In this document: in pieces, positions 37,886-51,062 of the stretch
Numbering within the stretch: position 1 is the first letter of the stretch
How the letters are laid out: each line of letters begins with the position of its first letter
Assembly: GCF_030272615.1 (NCBI RefSeq)
Contig: NC_081405.1
Span: 309,907,374-309,971,373, forward strand
Direction: 5' to 3'
Length of the DNA: 64,000 nt
Source of the DNA: Cryptomeria japonica
Lineage: Eukaryota; Streptophyta; Pinopsida; Cupressales; Cupressaceae
Program-made: the position numbers and the translations under genes
The notes under the pieces: generated by a model
Databases searched by the model: none
Told to the model about the DNA's origin: nothing
What the model saw: only the letters and a program-made list of their open reading frames with translations

Positions 37886-37898
37886 AGCTCTAATACCA
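37886..37898 (-). other. primer-binding site of Copia 2
   Basis: Minus strand TGGTATTAGAGCT, one base from the plant iMet site, immediately against the LTR at 37899. Confidence 0.85.
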
Positions 37899-38324
37899 TG
37901 TTAAATTTAGATATGAAGCCACCCAAGGTCAATGTGATTGAAGCAAAGCAAGACAAGAATGAAGAGATGAACAAATACTCAACACTCTCCTAGCACTGAA
38001 TTAGACTCATACTTTGAGCTAGTGTTCTCCTTTTGCATAGGGAGAGATGAGGGCTATTTATATAAGAAAATATGAGCATATAAAACAAAGAGGAGTAATA
38101 ACTCCATGTAGCCCAAAATAGGAGGTTTACCTACTTGGTAAATTCCAAATACATGATCATGCCAACTCAATTAAAGAGAAGAAATGGTTTAGGAGAGGTG
38201 GTAAATAAATCCAAAAGAGGGCGTGACATTCAACAACCTAAATGTGGGTGTTAATGACACATGTTAACGTGGGATTATGCCATGTGTCCTCATACTAACG
38301 ATTCTAATATAACCTACACTAATA
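37899..38324 (-). repeat. 5' LTR of Copia 2 (intact)
   Basis: Plus-strand start TGTTAAATTTAG, end CTACACTAATA; 426 bp. A TATA motif (TATATAAATAG on minus, 38055-38065) is placed as expected. This copy gives the uninterrupted sequence across both insertion sites of the other LTR. Confidence 0.9.
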
Positions 38325-38415
38325 GTGATATGATGAAATATGTGAAATTTATGAAAAAAAAAGTGATAGAAAATAAGTGAAGTGTTCTATAATATTATTA
38401 TATTACATGCATTCA
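38325..38415. repeat. dispersed repeat R2, right half
   Basis: Continues R2 after the GTGAT duplication: AATATGTGAAATTTATG, AGTG.TCTATAA, ending GCATTCACCTA as in R1. Gypsy coding sequence starts directly after. Confidence 0.65.
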
Positions 38416-40541
38416 CCTAAATCTTAAGAAGTGTACTTTCATGAAGGAAGAGTTAGTCTATTTGGGATTTGTGATATCTATGGATGGATTGAAAATGGAT
38501 CTTGAGAAGGAGAAATAAATTGTTGAATGGCCTACACAGGAAAGAATTGGAGAGGTAAGATCATTTCATGGATTGGCTAGTTTCTACCAGAAGTTTATTA
38601 GAAATTTCAGTTTAGTTTACAGTCCTATGACTAAGACAATGAGGGGAGATAAGAAGGAATCCAAGTTGACAATCAGAGCAAATAAAAGTTTTGAATTGTT
38701 GAAGGAGAAGGTCACTGAACAGCCTATGTTAGCTTTACCAGATTTCAACAAAGTATTTCAAGTGGACTATGATGCAAGTGGAAACACAATTGGAAAAGTA
38801 TTAAGTCAAGAAGAGAGAGAAGTATCTTATTTCAGTGAGAAGATGAATGATGACAAAAGGAGATATTCAGTGTATGATCAGGAATTTTATGCCATAGTTC
38901 AATCCTTGAAGAAATGGAGACATTACCTATTGCCTAAGGAATTTGTGTTATATATGGATCATCAAGCCTTACAGTATTTGAACAGTCAGAGTAAGTTGAA
39001 TCAGAAACATATGAGATGGATAGAAGTTTTGCAGAGTTATACCTTTGTATTGAAGCATAGGACTGGGGAGTCAAACAATGTTGTTGATGCATTGAGTAGA
39101 AGAAGGAATTTGTTGACAGAGATGAGAGTGACAGTATTAGGATTTGAGGAGTTGAAGACCTTGTATGATGATGACCCAAATTTTGCAGAACCTTGGAAAG
39201 CATGTAGAGAACTAGTTATGGTAGACATAGGCAAATGGTTGGATTACTTCATTTAGGATTGGATGTTATTCAGGGGAGTTTAGTTGTGTATACCTAAGAG
39301 TTCTATGAAGGAGAATCTGATAAAGGAGAAGCATAGTGGGACACTTTGGCATTGATAAAAGAGTAGCATTGGTGAGTGAACATTACTTTTGGCTTTACAT
39401 TCATAAGGATGTTAGGAAATTTTTACAGAGCTATAGAGTTTGTCAAGTTGTAACAGGTAGTAGTGAGAATATGGGATTGTATAAACCTTTGACAGTACCA
39501 GAGAGACCTTGAGAAGACATAAACATGGATTTAATACTTGGATTGCCTAAAACACAGAGGGAATGATTCTATATTTGTGGTGGTGGATAGATTCTCAATG
39601 ATGGCTCATTTCATACCTAGTAAGAAAACATCAAATGCATTACATGTAGCTGACTTATTCTTCAAGGAGGTAGTGAGATTGCTTGGATTACCTAAGAGCA
39701 TATTTTCAGACAGAGATACTAAGTTTGTTGGTTGTTTTTGGAGAGCACTTTGGAAGAAGATAAAGATGGATTTGAAATTCAATTCTACTTTTCACCCACA
39801 GACTGATGAATAGAAAAAAGTAGTAAACAAGAGCTTGGGAACTTTGTTAAGATGCTTAGTTGGAGAGAAAACTAGAAGTTGGGATTTGATTCTAGCACAA
39901 GTAGAGTTTTCCTACAACAATTCAATGAACAGGAGTACCAAAAGAAAACCTTTTGAGATTGTTACCGAAGCACACCCTAGAGGTATATTAGAATTGACAG
40001 ATATCAGTAATGAAGAAAAGAGGAGTGGTGATGCAGAAGAATTTGTAGATTATATGAAGGACTTACATATTCAAGTTAAGTAACATTTGAAGGATATGAA
40101 CAAAAAATATAAGGATAAAGTAGATGAGAAGAGAAGACATAAGGAATTTGAAGTTGGTGATGAAGTGATGGTGTATCTAAGAAAATAATATTTTCAGTTG
40201 TAACCTATAACAAGTTGCAGATGAGGAAGTTTGAACCTTTCGAGATCTTGAGGAAATTTAGCTGGGTAGTTTGAGTATTTCACCTATAATCAACATTACA
40301 GATCTACATTAGTATCATGAATCGAAATTCGGTAAAGATAGTATTGCAGACTTGAAGAAATGATTTCCCTAGAAGGAACCAATGGCAATTGAAAACATTT
40401 TGGATAGTAGGATTGGGTTTAGTACTCAGAGCAGTCAGTACATGGAATGTCTAGTGAACTCAAAGGACAAACCAGTTGAAGATTCTTGGATTTATAAGGC
40501 AAAGCTAGACTGCCTTGGTTTTCCTCTGACCTCAAAAATGT
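38416..40541 (+). pseudogene. RT end, RNase H, integrase and chromodomain of chromovirus F
   Basis: The RT thumb [17 protein letters not shown] is followed by RSFHGLASFYQKFIRNFS and the RNase H motifs VDYDASGNTIGKVLS, YSVYDQEFYAIV, YMDHQALQYL and GESNNVVDALSRR. In integrase, the zinc-finger part is frameshifted near 39250-39530. The core then has [29 protein letters not shown] and FHPQTDE, followed by a stop. The C-terminal region (EFEVGDEVMVYL) follows. The end has a diverged chromodomain (AIENILDSRIGFST, YMECLVNSKDKPVEDSW). At least six disruptions make it non-functional. Confidence 0.82.
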
Positions 40542-40567
40542 GAGAGACTCACTTTTTCAACAACCCC

Positions 40568-41812
40568 TGATATCTCATGCAGGAGCATGCCTGGTTCTTG
40601 GCAATCTTGCATCAACAAAAACCATTTTCTTTCCCAGTTTGTTTTCTGTTTTGCAGTTTTAGCATTTCTTTCTATTTTCTCTTGCATTGGCTTACCGAAT
40701 CTTGCAGAGATAGATTTTTCTTGAGGAAATGATCATATTTCTTATTCCTAAGTCATGGAGAATTTGGATCCTTTTCCATCAAGTTATCGATTTCAGATTC
40801 CAAGACAGATTTCTGGCTTACGACACCGGAACCGCCTAGATCTATTTTGCTATTGGAGAATCCCTCAGATCCCTTATATAGCTTGCAAAGCCCTAGTTTC
40901 TTGATTCCAATGTTTCTTGGCATGAGGCCGACCTTCTCTCTTATCCGCACTTCATCCTTTGGATTTCCAGAGGAATCTCTTTGGTGGAGGCCGACTTGTT
41001 GGTTTTACACGTTTGATCTTGTTATTTGGCATTTGATCCCTTTTTGCCTGACTGAATCTCCTTGGATCATATAAATCATTGTAACTAAGAATTATAAATC
41101 AATTAAATAGAACATTGAAGATAGATCTTAAGATTTAGAGGTCCAAAGTTGACCAATTCTGTAATTGAGCATGTATGTAGTAGGCCAGTGGGCCGAAATG
41201 TGTAGCCCAAATGTTACCAGTTATCTGTAATTAGCTTTCATGATCTAATTTGTTCAGTTCTACATTGCCTCCATCATATCCTCTTGTTTCCATTGTGTTT
41301 ACTCTTTTTGCCCAGTCTGGATTGATCTCTTTGAGGTCCCTCCTAATCGGTGATTGCACCACTATGCACAATGAATGTAAACACAGTTTGTATACTTCAA
41401 TAGAACTGGATTTCATGCATACGTCAGATGCAACTCTAACAATTCATTTTTATATTCCATCTATAAGCCTACCCTTTGGCAGTGAGTCCTTTTGTGTTTG
41501 GGTTGCGAACCCTTTAGGCAGTGAGCCTTTTTGTGTTTGGGTTGTGAACCCTCTAGGAAGTGAGCCCCCTTTGCTAGTGAACAACCCCTTGTACTGTGTG
41601 ACTAGTTACATATTACATCATACTTGAGATATTACTCTCTGTGGTTTTTCCTATTTTGTGGTTTTTGACATATAAATCTAGTGTCATGTGTTTTGTGTTA
41701 TTTTTCGTTGCTGCATTTAAATTATGCTATGGGATTGGTTAGTTATAAGCTTTAATAAGTTCAAGGGAATACTGATTCACCCCTCCCATCTTAGTATTCT
41801 AGATATTCATCA
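40568..41812 (+). repeat. probable 3' LTR of chromovirus F
   Basis: Proposed ends TGATATCTC (40568) and GATATTCATCA (41812) give TG...CA. A TATA motif (TATAAAT, 41070-41076) lies mid-way. A GTGGTTTTTCC block and GATTCACCCCTCCC come near the end. Three direct units of about 46 bp (TTTAGGCAGTGAGCC, TTTTGTGTTTGGGTTG.GAACC) lie at 41475-41568. No clear polypurine tract precedes the start, so the left edge is approximate. Confidence 0.5.
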
Positions 41813-42702
41813 CATCCTTTAGTTTTTAAACATACTCGAACCAAAATAATTGAATTCACTAGATTTAGGCTTATTACTTGGCATTATTCTGGATGTTTTA
41901 AAAAGTAAATTTTGGTATAAAGACAATTTCAATTCCACATTAAAATCTTCCCTAATTTGAGGCATGCCAACCATCCTTTCCTTACCTTGAAAATTAAAGA
42001 CTTCTCTATCATACGACTTATTCATGACTTTCCTTTGCCTTCATATCGCAAAGCAATCCATGACATAATCTTCTCATCACACTCACAATCCTTGATTAAT
42101 GATATGCTATGAATTTAATCTTAAATAATCTATGTTATTAGAACCAAGTGATATACCAATACCACTACTACTTTAAATTTTTCCAATGGCTCTATCATTT
42201 CCACCCTACTAAAAATTATCCTCTCATCTATTAATTATTTCAAGTATTAATGAAAAGGTGATCCCATTTTGGAATTCATCATATCTACTCTCGCAGAGAA
42301 TACTTGTCATCATTACTCTAATCAGAGCCATTAATTTTCTTTCTCCATTCAGAGAAACCATTTTAAAATTTAGAATAGTCATCATTTTAATTTCTTCATA
42401 TTTAATAATACCTTACAAATTCCTATTTGACCACATTTTTTGCTAACTTGTCATTCATGTCATTTTCTTCCCTATAAATGCGACTAATTTTGAAATCTTT
42501 AATTTTCTTTATTATTTCTCAGATTGAATTAGGCCATCTAGCCATCAACCAATTTGGTGAGATTTTTTTAATAGCATTTATCAATACCATGGAGGCCTTC
42601 ATGATAAATCTTATTGGCTCCTATTCATAATCCTATCTATAATCAAAGTAATGCTACTCTACTTTCTAAAATGTTATTAGTAGTTACTCCTAAGGCTATT
42701 GA
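41813..42702 (-). pseudogene. LINE-type RNase H remnant
   Basis: On minus, from 42702 downward, fragments read AIALGVTTNNILESRVALL, then SPNWLMARWPN and KIKDFKISRIYREEND followed by MNDKLAK. This matches the order in plant LINE ORF2 RNase H domains: A.G...N..E..AL, a Trp region, then HV.RE.N..AD.LAK. Stops and frame changes are frequent. The block is cut at 42703 by the Copia 4 LTR. The part left of about 42000 is not recognised. Confidence 0.45.
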
Positions 42703-43450
42703 TGTTGGAATCCAAGAACACTAAGACGAGGAGGGGGGGTGAATCAGTGTTCTACCAGAATGATCAATTTTAACCTTATTAAAACATGCACTCACCAACT
42801 GGTATATCAGTACATATAAGATTGAAAGAAGTAAAACAATCAATAAGCCAATCACACAAATGAATATCAAAAAACAAATAATTATACATGGAAAACCTCA
42901 AAGAGGAAAAACCACGATGGGATTTGTGACCAACAATATCAATCCACTGGCCATATGAAGAGATATTATAAAATATGGGGGCCTGCACTTGTAGGAAGGC
43001 TTATAATTTAGCCTATTGCACACTACTCAATCACAAAAGGTGGCTCACTGACTACATACAAATCTAGACTACAATCTTGAGAAATGATTGAACTGCAATG
43101 ATAGCATCTTCTATGTCTGAATACAGTTCTAGTTAAGCTTTGTGTGTTCCAGTTCTGAAACCCTAAACCCTTACCAGAATAACCTCTTACATAATTAAAA
43201 TTCCTCGCATTACAATTATCTCTCTTATATCTCTCATAACCTTACACACTCTTGCATCTCACAAAATGATCTAATCAACTGACCTATATACCCTTAGAAT
43301 CTTTCATTCCTTATGTCAAACTGGTGAAGATACCGGTCGGTGCCGGTGAAGTGTCTGTCGATACACTAGTAAATCAAAATATGAAGTCAGAACATGTTTC
43401 CATCAATGACAACATAATGAAACCAACCAAATGAGTGTCAATTGCCAACA
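42703..43450 (-). repeat. LTR of Copia 4 (748 bp)
   Basis: Plus-strand start TGTTGGAATCCAAGAACAC, end CAATTGCCAACA, so both ends carry the TGTTGG / CCAACA inverted hexamer. Near the start are GAGGGGGGGTGAATCAG and GGAAAACCTC...GGAAAAACC, typical of R-U5 in minus-oriented Copia LTRs. Confidence 0.8.
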
Positions 43451-43470
43451 ATCTTCCCTTTGGCATTGAT
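43451..43470 (-). other. polypurine tract of Copia 4
   Basis: Minus strand ATGCCAAAGGGAAGATTG directly before the LTR start TGTTGG. A second similar tract (CAAAGGGGGAGG on minus) occurs near 43607-43623; duplicated tracts are known in SIRE-like Copia elements. Confidence 0.75.
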
Positions 43471-43735
43471 GGCAACACTCATGTGAAAAATGATAATGAT
43501 TTCCATCTATCAGCTTCATCCTAAGGCTACTGCCCCCTAGCTAAATATCCATTTGAACAAAATACTCCATACCTCCATATCTCATGATGCCAAGAATATA
43601 TTTTCCACCTATACCTCCCCCTTTGACATCAATGCCAAAAATACCGAAAAACCAAAAAAGCAGGACGAAAAATGAAAGTCTGTACAAAAAATATGTTCCC
43701 AAAATACCCTACCGAAGATGAATATACTTGAAAAT

Positions 43736-45689
43736 TTATGGATAGGATTTCTCCAAAATCTCTAGATAGGTATCCCAACTAGATTTGAAAGTGTCAGAAA
43801 TAGGTACAAGTCCATTAAGAACATGGACATATGACTCTTTATCATTAAGCTCTGCTGGTGTGGGCCTACCAACAAAATCAATGCATTCTTTCTTATGTAC
43901 CAACAAAATCAATGCATTCTTTCTTATGTACACTCAAAGAGTCCAATCGGGGACTCACCAATCCTCTAAGACCTCTAGCTCTCCTTATAATTTTATCTTT
44001 TTCCCTCTCAAGAGCTAAAACTTGGGCTTCCAAAACCAAAATCTGATCATCTATAGATGTAGTCAAAGAATTTGTGCCATCAAAAGAATTGACTATACCT
44101 AAAATATTCTCCTAAATGTCCGTAATCCCTTTATCTGTCTCTGTTGTAAGTAAACCTGTGTTACAACATACTCTATAAATATTAGTACACTACCTGAAAG
44201 CATTATCAATCAACTTCAACTTATCATTAATCTCCTTCTCCGATTCAATCATCTGATCAAATGTGGCTCTCTTAGCCTGTGTAAACCTTTCCAATGCATG
44301 TCAGTTTGATATTTCCTGTAAAGATTGAAAGTCCCTAGAAATCTGCTCTATGATTATTTTAAGCTTGTCGGATGGGCTTGCTTCTTTGTCAAATTTTTTC
44401 TCCATGACAAGTCTATGCAATACTGGGATTGATTGATCAATAACTCTTTTATCCATAGATCCTTCCTTCATCATCTTCTATGCAGCCATCACCATGAGCT
44501 CAGCAAAACTCATCTCAGTTATGCTTTTTTGTTCAACCTGCGAGGTGTCAATTGACAAAAATGATGGGCTTAGTACCGGTTCCCTATTGGATTCCTCTTC
44601 TTCTCAGATGGTTTATTAACTTTTATAGCTTCCTCTTTTGCATTGGTGGCTTTGCCATTTGGTGCAGTAACAGTTACTACCAGTTCCTCCTTATGAACTA
44701 TGACCTCAACATGTACATTCTAATATGGAGGACTATTGTCCTTAGCATTTGTAGCCTTTACACCTTCTGAATCTGTTGGCATCTAAACATTTTCCTATAC
44801 ATTAGTTTCTACCCGGGGCTCAATATCCAAAATATTAATATTTTTCAAAATTGTACCCATTATATCTTTACCTTTCCCTTCAACCGAGATGTCTATAGTA
44901 ACAGTTTTAGCTTTCGGTGAAGTATAAAAACTAGGGTTTGTAGCAAATAATTGAACCCATGCCTTGTGGGTCTCAGTGACTATCTCATTAACCCTACCTA
45001 ACATAAGACTAACTATCCTATTCTTTCTATGAAAGATGTTTCTGTGTGCAACCTCAAGTGTCCTATCCAACTCCTTTGGAGTAATAGATGCACAAGTAGT
45101 TAACAATTCTTGTCTTTATATGCATGTCCTCTTCCATTGTTAATAATCTTCTAGCATCTAATTTTTCATATAACTGTGTTGGTATTTTATTTTTAATTTC
45201 TAACAAGGCTTTCTTATATATATCCAAATACAATAAAACTGCTTCCTCAACTTCTCTATGTTCATCATCATCTAAATGATCATAATAAAATTTTGCATTC
45301 TTCAACACACCATCCTTAGTTATTTCATCTACTAATTTTGCACAAGTCTTGGGTGGAATATTAGTCTCATTATCAGTGACAAGTGCCAGATCAATGTCAT
45401 CCATCTTTTTTCTTCTTCTAGTACCAGATGGAGCAAAAGGTGTTTCTTTTGGATCTCTTTTCTATGTCGGTACCTTGATTGTAACCTTCATAATAGGTTG
45501 CTTCCTTGTTTCCTCCTTAGTTTCCTCATCTTTCTTCCTCAATAATCTCTTGAATGCTAAGGGTGTGTCATCATCAGATCCAGATTTTGATGGAATGGGC
45601 TCAATAAATATTTTAGGCTCTTTTATCTTCCTTCCTCTTTCTGGAACATCATCAATTAATTCCTTGATGTCAGGAATGTGCAGGATCAT
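43736..45689 (-). pseudogene. unassigned ORF block between Copia 4 polypurine tract and its missing pol
   Basis: Three larger open pieces are seen on minus. 45689-45462 is a Lys/Glu-rich start with IPDIKELIDDVPERGRKIKE. 45404-45063 contains NIPPKTCAKLVDEITKDGV and AVLLYLDIYKKALLEIKNK. 45106-44795 contains ASITPKELDRTLEVAHRNIF. Smaller pieces continue to 43736. I find no protease, integrase, RT or RNase H motif. Its place, just before the 3' LTR, is where SIRE-type elements carry an extra env-like frame of unknown function; that comparison rests on position only. A 31-bp perfect tandem duplication lies at 43868-43929. Confidence 0.5.
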
Positions 45690-46135
45690 GGGGGTCCAAA
45701 AAGTGGCAATGGGGAAAAAAACGTGTTTTAAACTTTGCCAAACACATCAAAATCCGCTTTGACTTTTTGTTTGGGTCGACCAAAATTTGAATTTGGTTTG
45801 GTAATAGCAAACCAAATTGGATATCCATTAATAACAGATATCCGAATTGTTGATGTCACTATTGTGATGTCATGTTATTTCAAATCGGATATTTGTTTAA
45901 ATCGGATATCCGTTTTGTTCAACATAAAAAGTATATTTTAGTAAAATGGGCACAACTTTTCCGTCTCTTATCGAAATTTCAATATTTTACAGGCATTGGA
46001 AAGTTAATTCAGAGACCTATAAAATGGATAAGATAATTTAAATATATTATATAATAAAAATTAATTATAATCATTTTAAGCTAATCTTTCATTTTTAAAA
46101 CTTTAAATACTCACAAATTTTTCATACAAAGTCTG
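45672..46135 (+). repeat. left inverted-repeat arm of element E
   Basis: See the pairings in the element entry. This arm also has repeated AAATCGGATATCCG-like motifs (45810-45915), including the palindrome GGATATCC. Confidence 0.6.
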
Positions 46136-47435
46136 CTTTTTTTCTTCCTATCACCTTTTTTATCTATCACTTGTCGATCTATACTTATATGATCTCTTCC
46201 TTCTCTACTTATCTCACTTCTTTTCTCATCCCTTCTAGATAAATAAATTCCCAATTTACATCCATCTCTGCATATATCTCCCTCATTCTATTCCTATCTC
46301 TCCCTCTCTCACTCCATCCTTGTCACTCATTATTTCTATACCTCTCTACTAATCTCTATTCTCTATATTTATCTCCCTCATATACCTTATCCTACATATA
46401 TATATTTATTACTTGTCTCTATCACCTCCTTTCTCTCTCTGTCTTGTCTCCTCTATCTCTATTTCCCTATAGATCTATCTTTATATATATTTATATCTCA
46501 TGAGATCTCTGAATCTCACTTATTCACTCCATTTCTCCCTCCATTTGTCTTACACTCTCTATCACTTTCTATCCATATCCATCTCTATTTCCATCTTCAC
46601 ATCTTTATCTCTTTCACTATCAATATTTCTTTCTATATATCCCTCTATCTTTATATATCTTCCTCTATACATGATAAATCTACCTCTCCCTCTCTTCCTC
46701 CATAGCCCTCTTTCAGTATATTTCCCTTTCTCTACCTTTATCTTTTTATTTACTCCTTCTTTATATATCTTTGGCTCTCTCTCCATCATTATCTATAGCC
46801 CCTATATATATCTCTATATCTCCCTCTTTCTCTCTCCCTCTCTATCTATCCCTATCTATAATGTTTATTTATCTCTTTATCACTCTCTTGCACTATCTAC
46901 ATCTCTCTATCTATCAATAGTCCTCTTCCTTTATATCTCTCTATCTCTTCCTTTTTTTTTTATCTCTCTCTTTACCCCTCTCTATCTCTTTATATATTTA
47001 TCTTTGTCTCTACCTCTCTCTTTCTCTATATCTATTCATCTCCCTCTCCCTTTATCTTCATTTTCATCTTTATCTTCCTCTCTCCTTTTCAATTTCTATA
47101 TATGTTTACCTTTTTCTATCCATCCTTATCCTTCAGTTTTTCTCACTCTATCTTCATAGTCCTTAATATTTATATCTCTATTTGTGTATCTATCTCTTTT
47201 CTAAGTATGTCTATCTCTCTCTATTTCTCCTTCTATCTCCCCCTCTCTTTATCTCTTCGTCACTCTTGACCCTTATATCTATCAGGTTATTTGAATCCTT
47301 ATCTTTATAAATCTCTATCTCTCCCTCTCTATATATGTATCTATTCTACCTCTATTTATCACTCTCCTCTCTCTTTATTTGTATCTCCCTATCTATCTCT
47401 ATTTTAATCTATGTTGAGATCTCTCTCCCTATTGG
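46136..47435. repeat. 1.3-kb pyrimidine-rich tract (CTCTAT / TCTCCCTC)
   Basis: Almost continuous CT-rich sequence on plus, made of degenerate TCTATCTC, TATATCTC and CTCCCTCT units. Open frames across it, such as the 219-codon one from 46500, are Ser/Leu/Tyr repeats without gene character. Confidence 0.9.
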
Positions 47436-47554
47436 TAATGGATCTTGATCATCTTCCTAATTTATATGTTTTGGTGCTATATATATTTGGATCTTAGTTC
47501 TTGATGAGGTATGTGGACTATCTTTTCCCTATGCATTTTATTGCTAATGAGGAA

Positions 47555-48016
<462 letters not shown>

Positions 48017-48650
48017 TGACATCCTAAGGGGTCATATGGTGTTCTAACACATGTGTGCCCCCTTAGGACCCTATACGACCCCTAAAAACACCATATGACC
48101 CCTCACGACATCATATAGCCCCTTTTAACATCCTACTACATAACATGACCCCTTATGACATCATATGAACCCTTATGACAATATGATGTCCTAATGGGTC
48201 ATATGGTGTCTAAAGGGGTCATATGGTGTCCTAAAGGGTCATATGGTGTCCTAAGGGGTCATATGGTCTTCTAAAACATATGTAGCCCCTCAAGATGCCA
48301 TATGAACACTAACCACACTATATGACCCCTTGGGACACCATATGACCCCTCACAACATAATATGATCTCTTAGGACCATATGATGTCCATATGGTGTTAT
48401 AACACATGTGTGGCCTTTTACAATCCCATATGACCCTTAACGACACCATATGATCCCTTACAACCAATATGAAACCTTAGTACACCATATGACCCCTTAG
48501 GACAATATGATGTCCTAATGGGTCATATGGTGTCCTAAGAGGTCATATGGTACTGTAACACATGTGTGGCCCCATAGGATCCTATATGACCTGTAATGAC
48601 ACCATATGACCCATTAAGATATGATATGATCCCTTATGACATCATATGAG
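48017..48650. repeat. CATATGACCCCTTAGGACAC array in element E
   Basis: About 25 diverged copies of ATATGACCCCTTAGGACACC and its reverse GGTGTCCTAAGGGGTCATAT in both orientations. It closely resembles the array in transposon D at 21825-22860. Confidence 0.9.
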
Positions 48651-49505
48651 AGGTAATTATGGGGAGGGGGAGAGGGGGTGAGGGAAGTATAAAGAGAGAG
48701 AGAGAGAGAGAGTAGAGAGAGAGAGAGAGAGAGAGAGAGTTAATTAAGGGGGGGGGAGAGGGGGAGAATGGAAGAGTGAAGTATCAGCAAAGAGCTCAAG
48801 GGGGTGAGTGTTGTGAGAGAGAGGGTAATTGGGGTAAAGAGAGAATGAGAGAGAGTTGGGGTAAAGTTAGAGGGAGAGATAGGTGTGAGAGATAGATGGT
48901 AATTGTGGAAGAGATAATTATAGATAGTTTGGGGTAATTAGGGGGTAGGAGGAGAGGGGGGATGGGAAATTATCAACAAAGGGAGAGAGGGAGTGATGAG
49001 GAGAGAGGTTCAAAGGGAGGTCTAGAGAGAAGGTGATTAGGGGGAGAGGAGAGGGAGGAGAGGGAAGTATCAAAAAAGGGGGAGAGAGAGGGAGGGAGTA
49101 TCAACAAAGGAAGAGGGGGAAGAGATGGGGATAGAGCCCCCTAATTACCCTCTCTCTCTATCTCTTTGTTAATACTTCCCTCTCCCCCCTCGCCCTCCCC
49201 CTAATTATACTCTCTTTATCACTCCCTTCACCTCTCTCCACATCTCTCCCTCTCTCCTTTTGTTGATACTTACCCCCTCTTTCTCTTCTTATCCACTAAT
49301 TACACCCAACTCTCTCACATTGTTTCTTCTCCTCAATTACCCTCTCTCTCTCACCTCTCTCCTACAAATTTATAGATACTTTCCCTTACCCCTCCCCACC
49401 CCCTAGTTACTCTCTATCTCTCTCTTCACCTCTCTCCCTATCTCTCTTCTCTCTTTATTTATACTTTTTCCTCTCCCCCTCCCCTCCTACCCCCTAATAA
49501 TCCCA

Positions 49506-49570
<65 letters not shown>

Positions 49571-49630
49571 ACACTCTCTCTTCTCTCCAATTACCCTCTC
49601 CTTCTCACCTGTCTCTCCCACTCCTTGTCC
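48651..49630. repeat. GA-rich then CT-rich tracts
   Basis: GA-rich to about 49130 (with GTATCAACAAAGG units), then CT-rich to 49630, including (TC)n at 49509-49567. The switch at 49130 is a local inverted arrangement (AGAGAGAGGG / CCCTCTCTCT). Confidence 0.9.
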
Positions 49631-51062
49631 CCTCTGAATTTTGTAGCTAGAGATGGGAACAAAATGCAGAGAGACTGGTCTAGATCTTAGGGAAGAGAGA
49701 GTGAGATAGAGGAGGAAGTGATGAAGAGGTAGAAATATAAGTGTAGATCTTGAAGGAATGAGGTATTAAATGAGAGTTAGAAATATAGGTCTAGAAAGAG
49801 ATGTATAAATATGGACAAAAGAGAGGGAGGAAGAAACAAATAGGTGGAGTGATAGGTTTAGGAGAGAGAGGTAGAGAAAGGAATAAAGAGAGATAACATG
49901 GTTTATCAAAATTTATTGAACTTAATAAAATTATTAAATTTTCTATTAATAGTTACTTATTTAGTGTTTCAATTATTTTGAGATGACTGTTCATGAAATA
50001 TGAAATTCATAAGAAAAAGTTGTGAGCTTTTGATGTTTTAAAAATGATGGATGAATTTAAATAAATTATAATTCTTTTTTAAAACAAAATATTAAAAAAA
50101 TACCCACTCCATATCGTAGAGCACTGAATTACCTTTCCAACACCTATAAAAAATCAAAATTTCGATATGAAATGCAAAAGTTATGTCCAATTTACTAAAA
50201 TATGTTTATTTTATTTTTTCAAAACGGATATTCGAGTTAAACTGACAAGCCTAGAAAGTCAATTGAAAAAACGTGTTTTTCACTATTCCTTGATTTTCTA
50301 GACTTTACAGTAGTGGCTAATGACTTTTTTTATAGCCAAAATTGATAAAACGAAATGGGTTTTTTAAGGACATTCTTAGCTTTCCAACAATATAAGGCTT
50401 GTCTTATTTTGAGTTTAATAAATAGTTATTATTTAATTTCTAATTGAATTCTAACAAAAGTCCTGATTTATAAATTGATTGAAAAATACTCATAACTTTC
50501 AAACAATATAACATTTTTTGATTCTGAAACATGCATCACATCCTATGCTTCATATACTATAGGGGAAAATTTTAAAATAATGAATTTCATAAGGTTTTTA
50601 CCAAGTTAAGGTGGTCAAACGTAGGAGTTTCTGAATTTCTAAAAAACAGTAGTAAAAAATTCATAAATAATTATTTACTTTATAAAAAATTATAAAAAAA
50701 TATGTGTCACATCTGTACATGAGTCTAATACTTATATTATAAATCTTATAAAAAAATATTATGATTTGATTGTGATTAGAGTGGTCAGACATACACCTAC
50801 TTCTTATCTTTTTCCTAAAATTTTAGTACCACTGCATTGAAATTTGAAATTTTCATCAAATAGGATTTTTTTTTTTCCAAAAAAAAACTAGTAGCTTAGA
50901 AACTACATTCAATTTTCTATAGATTCTCTTCTTACATATTTTTAAAATAATGTTCATAACTTATTCAAATTTTCATGTCAAGTTGCATAACTCTGATTTT
51001 CTGAAATTTCATTGCCACTTAAGGGCCTGTTTAGGCACACCATGATCTTGCACATACCCATT
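49631..51062 (-). repeat. right inverted-repeat arm of element E and inner flank
   Basis: 49980-50300 is the inverted match to the left arm. 50310-51010 is AT-rich DNA without counterpart on the left, rich in phrases such as CATAACTTTCAAACAATATAAC. 51020-51062 is the outer terminal match. No genes. Confidence 0.5.

Larger units (their letters stand above)
38416..41812 (+). mobile_element. Ty3/gypsy chromovirus F, 5'-truncated, with 3' LTR
   Basis: Coding sequence begins abruptly in the RT thumb at 38416, at the end of repeat R2. It runs through RNase H, integrase and chromodomain to about 40540, followed by an LTR-like region ending 41812. No gag, protease, 5' LTR or target duplication is present. 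The proteins are related to chromovirus C but clearly diverged, and this copy is plus-oriented. Confidence 0.8.
42703..45675 (-). mobile_element. Copia 4: LTR, polypurine tract and 3' internal part
   Basis: An LTR at 42703-43450 is followed on its right by a purine tract and then minus-strand open frames up to about 45675, where element E begins. No primer site adjoins the LTR on its left, so this is the 3' LTR of a minus-oriented element. Its gag, pol and 5' LTR are absent from the window. Confidence 0.65.

Noticed and set aside
46500-47159. 219-codon plus-strand open frame with membrane-like Leu/Ser/Ile content
   Set aside because: It lies wholly within a pyrimidine-rich tract with no start context or domain; its hydrophobic look follows from CT-rich codons.
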